From Pseudofrankia sp. DC12 (lineage in GTDB: Bacteria; Actinomycetota; Actinomycetes; Frankiales; Frankiaceae): a stretch of 64,000 nt of DNA. The stretch is from positions 3,922,540 through 3,986,539 of the forward strand of contig NZ_KQ031391.1 in NCBI RefSeq assembly GCF_000966285.1, written 5' to 3'. The notes under the pieces were generated by a model that saw only the letters and a program-made list of their open reading frames with translations, was not told the DNA's origin and did not search any database. This document shows, one piece after another, positions 43,752 to 51,095 of this stretch (position 1 is its first letter; each line of letters opens with the position of its first letter). The position numbers and the translations under genes were made by a program.

Positions 43752-43955
43752 GTGGCTCAGGGCGCTGTTAAGTGGTTCAACGCGGAAAAGGGTTTCGGCT
43801 TCATCTCCGTGGACGGGGGCGGCCCGGACGTGTTCGTCCACTTCTCCGCGATCGTGGCCGACGGCTACAAGTCGCTTGACGAGGGACAGACCGTGCAGTT
43901 CGAGATCGTGCAGGGCCAGAAGGGCCCGCAGGCTGAGAAGGTCATGCCTGTCTGA
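43752..43955 (+). CDS. csp: Cold-shock domain protein, second copy
   Basis: A protein of 67 residues, nearly identical to the copy at 41512 (differences near residues 5, 32-33, 40 and the C-terminus). It has the same GTG start, the same AAGGAGAACGCTC ribosome site, and complete RNP1 and RNP2. The shared leader and coding sequence point to a duplication that now brackets the sigma-factor gene. Confidence 0.92.
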   Translation: MAQGAVKWFNAEKGFGFISVDGGGPDVFVHFSAIVADGYKSLDEGQTVQFEIVQGQKGPQAEKVMPV

Positions 43956-43975
43956 CGACACACAGACCTGAACGG

Positions 43976-44009
43976 AAAAGCGCGCGACCGGCAGGCCGCG
44001 CGCTTTTTT
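43976..44009 (+). terminator. Intrinsic terminator of the second cold-shock gene
   Basis: AAAAGCGCGCG (43976-43986) pairs with CGCGCGCTTTT (43997-44007), and the T-run extends to 44009. It is a textbook rho-independent terminator. Confidence 0.9.
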
Positions 44010-44348
44010 GTACTACCTGCTGCCGGAATGTCGGGCCCGCCCGAGATGACCGGCTGCGTGAGCGTGCGGTGTGAACCGGAGATCAGGCGACAAGCTGAGA
44101 GGCAGACACGTTAAGCAGCTAATCGAGCACGTGCGCCATCTTTGTCGCGTCGCGCCGGCTTTGTCAGGCGAACCGCCGCCACGGCGCGCCGGTCGGCCCG
44201 CGGCGAGCCCGGGGCCGGATTCCGGGGTAGCTTCTCGGCCCGAGACCTGGTCCTCCCGGAGGACGCCGACGCCGGCGAACCTCCGTCCGCGCGGCCAAGG
44301 GGGCGCGGCTGTGATGATCGCTTGCCCACTGGGCGCGGCGCGGGTGAC
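44010..44348. other. Intergenic region without a convincing gene
   Basis: About 340 nt between the second cold-shock terminator and the reductase start. Frames here continue into the reductase frame but are Arg-rich and lack the family's sequence. It presumably holds the promoter of the reductase/desaturase pair. Confidence 0.45.
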
Positions 44349-45458
44349 GTGACCGTGCGAACCGCCTCGCGGAGGCTGGCGTCGACCGCCGCCTCGCTGC
44401 TGATGACGCCCTTGCGGCTGGATGACTTCGTCGAACTCGTCAATCCGCTCTGGTCGAGCCGCCAGCTGTGGGGCCGGGTCGAGGCCGTCCGGCCGGAGAC
44501 CACCGACGCCGCCACGCTGACGATCAGACCCGGGCGGGGCTGGCGGGAGCACCGCGCCGGCCAGTACGTGGGGACGGCGGTGCGGGTGGCCGGAGTATGG
44601 CGGCAGCGCGCGTACTCGGTGTCCTCCGCGCCCGGCCGTCCGGACGGCTGTTTCGAGATCACGGTGAAGGCCGTCGCGGGCGGCCGCGTGTCAGGCCAGC
44701 TCGTGTACGGAGTGATGCCGGGCACCGTCGTGCGCCTCGATTCGCCGACCGGGGAGTTCGTACTACCCCAAACTGTCCCCGAGCGGATTCTCTTCCTGAC
44801 GGCCGGCAGCGGGATCACGCCGGTCATGTCCATGCTGCGCGATCTCGCGCTGCGTGACGCGATGCCCGACGTCGTCCTGCTGCACTCGGCCCGCTCCCGT
44901 GCCGATGTGATCTTCGGGGCGGAGTTGCGGGGGCTGGCCGACCGGTGCGCGAGCCTGCGGCTGCACGAGCGCCACACCAGGCCGGGCGGCGACGCCGCGC
45001 GGCCGGCCGACCGTGAGCGTCCGCCGCTGGCGGAGCTGCTGGCCGCCTGCCCGGACTGGTCGCGGCGGTCCACGTGGGCGTGCGGGCCGTCCGGCCTGCT
45101 CGCCGAGGCGGAGACGTTGTGGCGTGAGGCCGGCGTCGCGGACCGGCTGCGGGTAGAGCGGTTCCGGCCTGCCATCGCCGACGTCGACGCCGGCGCCGCG
45201 GTCGGCGGCACCGTCCACTTCACCCGCAGCGGCCGCCGGGTGGCGACCGACGCCGGCACGCCGCTGTTGGCCGCCGGCGAGAGTGCCGGAGTTCTGATGC
45301 CGAGCGGCTGCCGGATGGGCATCTGCCGTACCTGTGTAAGCCGGCTCGGCGCGGGCCGGGTCCGTGACCTGCGCACCGGCGTCGAGCATGGCGAGGCCGG
45401 CGACTACATCCAGACCTGTGTGTCGGCCGCTGCCGGCGACGTTGACATCGATCTTTAG
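44349..45458 (+). CDS. Ferredoxin-dependent flavin oxidoreductase (desaturase partner)
   Basis: A protein of 369 residues. The FAD domain has RQRAYSVSSAPG (the RxYS motif), the NAD(P) domain has LFLTAGSGITPVMSML and WACGPSGLL, and a C-terminal plant-type 2Fe-2S ferredoxin domain has PSGCRMGICRTCVSRL plus a later Cys in YIQTCVS. It passes electrons from NADPH to the desaturase encoded 22 nt downstream, like mycobacterial Rv3230c with DesA3. GTG 44349 is chosen; GTG 44355 is equally possible. Confidence 0.83.
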   Translation: MTVRTASRRLASTAASLLMTPLRLDDFVELVNPLWSSRQLWGRVEAVRPETTDAATLTIRPGRGWREHRAGQYVGTAVRVAGVWRQRAYSVSSAPGRPDGCFEITVKAVAGGRVSGQLVYGVMPGTVVRLDSPTGEFVLPQTVPERILFLTAGSGITPVMSMLRDLALRDAMPDVVLLHSARSRADVIFGAELRGLADRCASLRLHERHTRPGGDAARPADRERPPLAELLAACPDWSRRSTWACGPSGLLAEAETLWREAGVADRLRVERFRPAIADVDAGAAVGGTVHFTRSGRRVATDAGTPLLAAGESAGVLMPSGCRMGICRTCVSRLGAGRVRDLRTGVEHGEAGDYIQTCVSAAAGDVDIDL

Positions 45459-45480
45459 TTCACCAGCACAGGGAGGCACG

Positions 45481-46812
45481 TTGCCGGACAGACGCGAGAT
45501 GACCGTGGCGGAGATCGAGGAGCTGGGCCACGAGCTCGACCAGCTTCGGGCCTGGGTGCTGGCCAGTCTCGGGGAGGATGACTCCCGCTACATCCGCAAG
45601 GTGATCGGCGTCCAACGCCTCCTGGAGATCGCCGGGCGAATCACGATGTTCGCCGGGTTCCTGCCGCCCGCCTGGATCGCGGGTACCGCGATGCTGACGA
45701 CGGCCAAGATTCTCGACAACATGGAGATCGGGCACAACGTCCTCCACGGGCAGTGGGACTGGATGGGCGATCCCAGGATCCACTCCACCACCTGGGAATG
45801 GGACGCCGTGTCCCCGGCCGGCCACTGGCGCCAGGCGCACAACTACCGGCACCACACGTTCACGAACGTGCTCGGCAAGGACCGGGACATCGGCTTCGGC
45901 ATCCTGCGGATGACGCCGGGCCAGCGCTGGAACCCGGTCTACCTCGCGCAGCCGCTCTACAACCTCGGCCTCGCGGCCACGTTCGAGTGGGGCATCGCGA
46001 TCTTCGACGTGGAGGTCGACCGCGCCTGGAATGGTGAGAAGAGCTGGAAAGAGGTCGTCAGCGAGTTCGGTGCGGTGCTGCGCAAGGGTGGCCGGCAGGT
46101 CCTGAAGGACTACCTGGTATTCCCGTTCCTGGCCGGCCCGGCCTTCGTCCCGGTCCTCCTCGGCAACCTGACCGCGAACGTCATCCGGAACCTCTGGGCA
46201 CATACGATCATTTTTTGCGGCCATTTCCCCGAGGGCGTGGAGGTCTTTGCCCCGGAGCAGGCCGAGAACGAGACCCGCGGCGAGTGGTACCTGCGCCAGT
46301 TGTGCGGCTCCGCCAACATCGAGGGCCCCCCGCTCTTTCACGTCCTGAGCGGGAACCTCAGCCACCAGATCGAGCACCACCTCTTCCCCGACCTGCCCAG
46401 CAACCGGTACTCCCAGATCGCTCCGCAGGTGCGCGCGCTGTGCGAGCGGTACGGGATCCCGTACACGACGGGGTCGCTGCCGCGGCAGAGCGCGAGCGTC
46501 TGGAAGCGGGTCCTGCGACTGGCCCTGCCGGGCGGGGGGCCGGCTGCCGCCGCGTCCACCAGATCCACCACGTCGTCCGTCGGCACCCAGTCCGCCGCCA
46601 CCGCCGTCAGCCAGGCCGTCACGGCGGGCGCGCCGCGACGGCCGGGTCGCCTGATCGGGGCCCGACCGGGCGATCGGGCCGACGCCGCGCGACAGGGAGC
46701 CGGCTGGCAGGGCCTGGTCAGGAGGCTGCCCGCGCAGCCGCGTCGCCGGGTCGAGCCGGCCATGGTGTCCCTCGGGCGGCGCACGACCGCCGGCCGGTTT
46801 GGCACCACCTGA
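45481..46812 (+). CDS. Membrane fatty-acid (acyl-CoA) desaturase, DesA3-like
   Basis: A protein of 443 residues. The three histidine boxes of the di-iron site are visible: GHNVLHGQ, HNYRHHTF and QIEHHLFP. Membrane helices lie near 60-80 and 215-250. The C-terminal ~70 residues are a low-complexity extension. It should introduce a delta-9-type double bond into stearoyl-CoA, with electrons from the upstream reductase. TTG 45481 has GGGAGG 5 nt upstream; ATG 45499 is the alternative. Confidence 0.85.
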   Translation: MPDRREMTVAEIEELGHELDQLRAWVLASLGEDDSRYIRKVIGVQRLLEIAGRITMFAGFLPPAWIAGTAMLTTAKILDNMEIGHNVLHGQWDWMGDPRIHSTTWEWDAVSPAGHWRQAHNYRHHTFTNVLGKDRDIGFGILRMTPGQRWNPVYLAQPLYNLGLAATFEWGIAIFDVEVDRAWNGEKSWKEVVSEFGAVLRKGGRQVLKDYLVFPFLAGPAFVPVLLGNLTANVIRNLWAHTIIFCGHFPEGVEVFAPEQAENETRGEWYLRQLCGSANIEGPPLFHVLSGNLSHQIEHHLFPDLPSNRYSQIAPQVRALCERYGIPYTTGSLPRQSASVWKRVLRLALPGGGPAAAASTRSTTSSVGTQSAATAVSQAVTAGAPRRPGRLIGARPGDRADAARQGAGWQGLVRRLPAQPRRRVEPAMVSLGRRTTAGRFGTT

Positions 46813-47158
46813 CGAGCGGCCTGACATCGCCTCGATCCCGTTGAGCCGCGAACAGCCGCCTGTTGGGCCAAACTTGACCCAACAAGGTCTTTCGTAAAAT
46901 TCGAGGATTGCGACACGCCGATGTAACGCGGGCTGGCAACGGCTACGGACAACCAGGGTATTGGTGGCACATCCCACACCCGGCCCCGACGTGACCCGGC
47001 CCCGCGCGTCGCGCTCTTCCGCTCCGTTCGCGGTCGCGCGGCCGGAATTCTTCGCGGTCCCGGCCAGGTGACCTGGAATCCTTCGCCCAAAGGGGCGTCC
47101 GCGAAGGGCGAAGGCCCGCCACACGCCCCCAGCGAAGCCTCGCGACCACCGTCGCTAA
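46813..47158. other. Intergenic region without a convincing gene
   Basis: About 350 nt between the desaturase stop and the convergent DUF4062 gene. CCAACAGG...CCTGTTGG-like and TTGGGCCAAACTTGACCCAA segments near 46863-46883 form a small inverted repeat (TTGGGCC / TTGACCCAA). It could serve as a terminator for the desaturase. Confidence 0.45.
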
Positions 47159-47186
47159 GCTCCCCGTCAGGCTCCTGACGGGGAGC
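47159..47186. terminator. Near-perfect palindromic hairpin overlapping the DUF4062 stop
   Basis: GCTCCCCGTCAGG (47159-47171) pairs perfectly with CCTGACGGGGAGC (47174-47186) with 2 nt at the centre. The last six codons of the minus-strand DUF4062 gene lie inside it. It may be a terminator fused to the gene by truncation, or the end of a lost element. Confidence 0.65.
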
Positions 47187-47604
47187 CAACAGCTCTTTGG
47201 CAAAGAGGTAGGGCGCCGTAGGCGACGTCGGCGAGCCATTCGTGCGTTCCGATCGTGCGTTTCTCGTCGAGCAGGAACACCAGGCGTTCTAGTCCGAGCT
47301 CGGTGGCCGTGTCGAACTCCAGCTCGGTGTACAAGACGTCCTCGCGCCCGCGCACGGGGGAGCCGTACCGGAATCCGATGATTCCCAGGTAGATCTCGCA
47401 GTCCTCGACCCGGCGCCGGCACATCTCGGCCGGGTCGTCGTCCTCCGGTTCGAAGCCGGACATGTCGACCGCGACATGACCGGAGTCCGTGATCGCTCTT
47501 TTCGCGGCCACGACGAACGGCAGGCGCGCAGGGTGCCGGTCCAGCTCGCTGGTGTGGCTGATGAAGATCCGCCACGGCGGGTTCAGTGTGCGGCGTGTCG
47601 GCAA
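47167..47604 (-). CDS. DUF4062 (TIR-like) domain protein, truncated
   Basis: A protein of ~145 residues. WRIFISHTSELDRHP is the first strand, followed by AAKRAITDSGHVAVDMSGFE, CEIYLGIIGFRYGSP and LYTELEFDTATELGLERLVF, which is the full DUF4062 fold. In actinobacteria this domain normally heads a much longer protein with an NB-ARC/STAND ATPase and repeats, some with anti-phage roles. Here the chain ends soon after the domain. TTG 47604 is chosen because it lies just after the MocR stop; longer frames would overlap that gene. Confidence 0.65.
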   Translation of the reverse strand: MPTRRTLNPPWRIFISHTSELDRHPARLPFVVAAKRAITDSGHVAVDMSGFEPEDDDPAEMCRRRVEDCEIYLGIIGFRYGSPVRGREDVLYTELEFDTATELGLERLVFLLDEKRTIGTHEWLADVAYGALPLCQRAVGSPSGA

Positions 47605-47617
47605 CAAAGTCCGGGCA

Positions 47618-49054
47618 TCAGGCGCCAGGATCGGTCGGCTCGGCCAGCAGTGCGGCCAGCCGGGCGATCGCGGACGTGAAGGCATGATCGGGAGGAGTGG
47701 CGTAGCCGACGACGAGCGCCGGCCGGTGCGGCTGCCCGGCGAGGTTGTAACTGCCCAGCCCCCCGACGGCGAGCCCGCGCCGCGCGGCCCGGGCCAGGGC
47801 GGCGGCCTCGGTCTGGCCGTCGGGCAGCTCGACCATCGCGTGCAGCCCGGCCGCGATCCCCCGGATACGCAGCTGCGGGACCGCTCGGCGGAGGGTCTCG
47901 ACGAGGTGGTCCCGCCGGCGCCGGTAGGCGAGCCGCCGGCGGCGGACGTGCCGGTCGTACTCGCCGCGGGCGAGGAACTCGGCCAGGGTCAGCTGCTCCA
48001 GCGCGCCGCACTGCCGGTCGGCCGCGGCCTTCGCCGCGGCGACCTCGGCGACGAGCGGCGCGGGCAGCACGAGCCAGGCCAGCCGGAGCCCCGGCGCGAG
48101 GGTCTTGCTCGCGGTGCCGGCGTACACGACGTGCTCGGGGGCCAGGGCCTGCAGAGCGCCGATCGGCTGGCGGTCGTACCGGAACTCGCCGTCGTAGTCG
48201 TCCTCGATGACGAGGCCGCCGGTGTCGGCGGCCCACCGGACCACATCGGCCCGCCGCGCGGGGGACAGCGACTGGCCGAGCGGGAACTGGTGCGCCGGGG
48301 TCAGCAGGACGGCGTCCGCGCCGGTCGCGGCACCGACGCGGGCGCCCCGCGGGTCGACGGGCAGGAAGAGCGGGCGCATCCCATGGCTGGTCACCGTATC
48401 GGCGTTGCCGGTCAGCCCGAAGGCCTCGGTGGCGATGGCCGTCGCCCCCCGCGCCCGCAGCACCTGGCACAGGAGGGCCAGGGCCTGGGCGAACCCGGCG
48501 CAGACGACGATCCGGTCGGCGGTCACGCGGACGCCCCGGGCGCGGGCGAGGTATTCGGCCAGCGCCTCCCGCAGCTGCGGGAGCCCGCGCGGGCTGGTGT
48601 AGCCGAGGGCGTCCGACGATGTCGCGAGCAGCGCGCGCCGGCCCGCCGCGAGCCAGCTGGCCCGTGGGAACGAGGCGAGATCGGGCGATCCGGCGCGCAG
48701 GTCGTACCGGGGCGCGGCAGCGACGATCGAGGCCGCGTTGGCGCGGGGAGCGGATCCGCGGCCTGCGCCGGGAGCCGGCCCGGGCCTCGTCGGCCGGTCG
48801 GCGACCCTGGTGCCCGAGCCCTGCCGGGCGACCAGCCAGCCTTCGCCGACGAGCTGGCCGTAGGCCTCGGCGACCGTGTTGCGGGCGAGCCCCAGATCCT
48901 GGGCCAGCGTGCGCGACGACGGCAGGCGTGTGCCCGGGACCAGTCGGCCGGTCCGCACGGCGTCCCGCAACGCGGCCTCGAGCGCCGTCCGAACGCGAGG
49001 GCCGGTCAGGTCCAAATGCAGGTCGAACCCCGAAGTGGCCCACGTATCTGGCAC
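47618..49054 (-). CDS. MocR/PdxR-family GntR-aminotransferase regulator
   Basis: A protein of 478 residues. The N-terminal GntR HTH (ALRDAVRTGRLVPGTRLPSS, LGLARNTVAEAYGQLVGEGW) is linked to a fold-type I aminotransferase domain with the PLP Lys in YAGTASKTLAPGLRLAW and DDYDGEFRYDR. MocR proteins sense PLP or an amino-acid adduct. It is divergent from the AhpD-like gene at 49102, with three spaced repeats between them that look like its operators. Confidence 0.87.
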   Translation of the reverse strand: MPDTWATSGFDLHLDLTGPRVRTALEAALRDAVRTGRLVPGTRLPSSRTLAQDLGLARNTVAEAYGQLVGEGWLVARQGSGTRVADRPTRPGPAPGAGRGSAPRANAASIVAAAPRYDLRAGSPDLASFPRASWLAAGRRALLATSSDALGYTSPRGLPQLREALAEYLARARGVRVTADRIVVCAGFAQALALLCQVLRARGATAIATEAFGLTGNADTVTSHGMRPLFLPVDPRGARVGAATGADAVLLTPAHQFPLGQSLSPARRADVVRWAADTGGLVIEDDYDGEFRYDRQPIGALQALAPEHVVYAGTASKTLAPGLRLAWLVLPAPLVAEVAAAKAAADRQCGALEQLTLAEFLARGEYDRHVRRRRLAYRRRRDHLVETLRRAVPQLRIRGIAAGLHAMVELPDGQTEAAALARAARRGLAVGGLGSYNLAGQPHRPALVVGYATPPDHAFTSAIARLAALLAEPTDPGA

Positions 49055-49088
49055 AGAAATGGACCTTACTCGCGGGCTAATCCGGACC
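49036..49088. promoter_or_regulatory. Three direct repeats in the MocR/AhpD intergenic region
   Basis: TGGCCC (49036), TGGACC (49060) and CGGACC (49083) occur at 24- and 23-bp spacing. The first two are preceded by GAAG and GAAA respectively. MocR regulators are known to bind direct repeats about two helical turns apart. The first copy lies inside the regulator's own coding start, and the last abuts the AhpD gene's -10. Confidence 0.55.
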
Positions 49089-49094
49089 TAGCGT
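49089..49094 (+). promoter_or_regulatory. Probable -10 hexamer, leaderless AhpD-like transcript
   Basis: TAGCGT ends 7 nt before ATG 49102. TTACTC, 17 bp upstream at 49066-49071, may be the -35. The third MocR-type repeat overlaps the upstream edge. Confidence 0.5.
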
Positions 49095-49101
49095 GGACAC
49101 C

Positions 49102-49605
49102 ATGACAACGACCCCCGCCACCGCGTCCCCTGCCCGTTCGGTCCCGGTCCGCCTGGACTTCGAGAGCCACGCCGGCGCGTTCTACCGCGCCGTCTCGCAC
49201 CTCGACCACGCGGCGACGAAGGAGCTGGACCGGGTCGGCCTCGACGCGCGGCTGCGCGAGCTGGTCCGCGTGCGGGCCTCGCAGCTCAACGGCTGCGCCT
49301 ACTGCATCGACATGCACACGAAGGACGCCCGGGCGATCGGCGAGACCGAGCAGCGCCTCTACGCGCTGTCCGCCTGGGCTGAGACGCCGTTCTTCACCGA
49401 GCGGGAGGGCGCCGCCCTCGCGTTCACCGAGGCGGTCACCCTGATGGCCGTCAACCACGTCCCGGCCGCGGCCTACGACGCGGTGGCCGCCCACTTCAGC
49501 CCGGACGAGATCGCGGCGTTGCTCGCCCTGATCGTCGCGATCAACGCCTGGAACACGCTCGGTGTCACCACCCAGGCCTGGGAGCCGGGCTCCTACCAGC
49601 CCTGA
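49102..49605 (+). CDS. Carboxymuconolactone decarboxylase/AhpD-family protein
   Basis: An all-helical protein of 167 residues. RASQLNGCAYCIDMHTKDAR holds the CxxC and following His of AhpD-type alkylhydroperoxidases, which reduce peroxide adducts through a thiol relay. YRAVSHLDHAATK and INAWNTLGVTTQAW are also typical. It is regulated in all likelihood by the divergent MocR. ATG 49102 fits a leaderless transcript; no ribosome site is present. Confidence 0.85.
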   Translation: MTTTPATASPARSVPVRLDFESHAGAFYRAVSHLDHAATKELDRVGLDARLRELVRVRASQLNGCAYCIDMHTKDARAIGETEQRLYALSAWAETPFFTEREGAALAFTEAVTLMAVNHVPAAAYDAVAAHFSPDEIAALLALIVAINAWNTLGVTTQAWEPGSYQP

Positions 49606-49894
49606 CGCCCCGACAGCGTGCCCCCGGCGACACCGACCGACGTTCGACCTGGCCAGGACCAGGGAGATCATCGGCCAGGGCGAGCTCGTCGGCCCAGGCG
49701 ACTACGTCTACGAACCGGCGGGCGACGTCGACTCCTGGCAGGCCGTCGGCGACACCGCCTCCATCGTGCACCTCGAGGTCACCGGTGCCGTGGCGCCCAC
49801 GGCTGTACCTGGAGATCGAAGGCGCCGCCGTAGAGCGCGGCCATCCCGCCGTCAGCGGCCCCGCCACCCGAGCAGGCGGCCTCGCCCGAGCCGT
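49606..49894. other. Intergenic region, no convincing gene
   Basis: About 290 nt between the AhpD-like gene and the PKD remnant. A plus-strand segment encodes LDVARxREIIGQGELVGPGD-like sequence resembling a cupin-type anti-oxidant protein fragment, but it is broken and not assigned. Confidence 0.35.
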
Positions 49895-50430
49895 TGACGC
49901 GACCTGAGCCGGTGGCGCCGCCCAGGCCTGCCAGGTTCGGGGGCGACCGTTCCGGTGGCTGTGAGCGTCACGGGCTGGCCGACTGGGGCGCTGGCCGCGC
50001 TGGCTGTGATCCGCGGTGGCGACGCGTTGTAGACGGTCACGGACTGGGTCCTCGACGCCGACTGGCCGGCCCCGGCGTCGAACACGGTCACAGTCACCTG
50101 GAAGGTGCCAGCTTTCGCGAAGGTGTGCGTTGCCGTGGCGGCGGCTTGCGGGCCGACGACTGTGCCGTCGCCGAAGTCGAACTGGTAAGTGAGCGCGCTG
50201 TGCCGGTGGAGCCCGTGGCGTTGGCGGTGACCTGCAACGGGACCGAACCGGTGGTCGGAGGAGAGCGCCAGGGCGGCTCTCCGACGGAGCCGGGGTGGAC
50301 CGTGGCGGTCCCGGTGGTCGCGGCCTGGCCGACGGTGCGGCCTGCGGTGTCGGGTGTGGAGCCGGTTCGCACTCCCGGCGCTGGCCTCCGAGAACCGGCC
50401 CTCTTGAATCGGCGCAAGGCCGACATCTAC
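49895..50430 (-). pseudogene. PKD-domain surface-protein remnant (frameshifted)
   Basis: The minus strand encodes TTGSVPLQVTANATGSTGT in one frame and, after a shift near 50205, LTYQFDFGDGTVVG, then AAATATHTFAKAGTFQVTVT, a classical PKD beta-sandwich with its DFGDG turn. A second PKD-like segment begins (ITASAASAPVGQPVTLTATG) and is lost near 49895. There is no start or signal peptide. It is a relic of a secreted or cell-surface protein. A further segment, [20 protein letters not shown], lies upstream to about 50520. Confidence 0.75.
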
Positions 50431-50583
50431 GTGGTGTCCACGGGTACGTCTGACGCGGCGCGACACGGACCAGGTCGATATCGCCGCCCACCTTCACGTC
50501 CTGGCCGACGTTGCGGAAGGTGACGATCAGTCTGGATCCTCGGGGAGCGTCTGCGGACTTCGATCGCGTCCGCTCAACTCGGG

Positions 50584-50972
50584 CGTTCCGTGATCGACCA
50601 CTTCAAGCTCTACAACGATCACTTCGGACATGTCGCCGGTGACCGATGCCTGCGGCAGGTCGCCACCTGCCTCGCCGACAACGTCGGCGGGGCTCTCTCC
50701 TCGCCGCGCGCTACGGCGGCGAGGAGCTCACCGTCGTGATGCCCGACACCGACCTGGCCGCCGCCACCCGTCTGGCCCGGCGCCTCTGCCACGCGGTCAA
50801 GGACCTGGCCGAACCGCATCCGCTGACGACCGAGCACGTCGTCACGGTCGGCATCGGCGTGACCGCGGCCCACCCCGCCGCCGAAGCCGCCGGAGAGGCG
50901 GCCGGCGCGAGCCGCCTGGCGGCCTTCGTCAAGTCCGCGGACGTCGCCCTCCACCGGGCGAAGCACTGTTGA
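50584..50972 (+). pseudogene. GGDEF (diguanylate cyclase) domain remnant
   Basis: [20 protein letters not shown] reads in one frame. After a frameshift near 50695 the chain continues as [20 protein letters not shown] and VTVGIGVTAA to the C-terminus KSADVALHRAKHC at 50972. The signature is GGEEL, close to GGEEF. The N-terminal sensory part is missing. A cyclic-di-GMP enzyme once stood here but the frame is broken. Confidence 0.8.
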
Positions 50973-51095
50973 CGCAACCACGTCGAAGCGGCGGTGCCGT
51001 GAAAATGATCGAGGAACAACCGTGGGAGTGCGTCGCTGATGGGCCGGCCCCACCAGCCGTCCGCGACCGCCGCGATCGCGTCGTAGTCGTTCGGG

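Noticed and set aside
45460-47124. A 554-codon minus-strand frame opposite the desaturase
   Set aside because: The plus strand carries the three histidine boxes; the opposite frame is a shadow.
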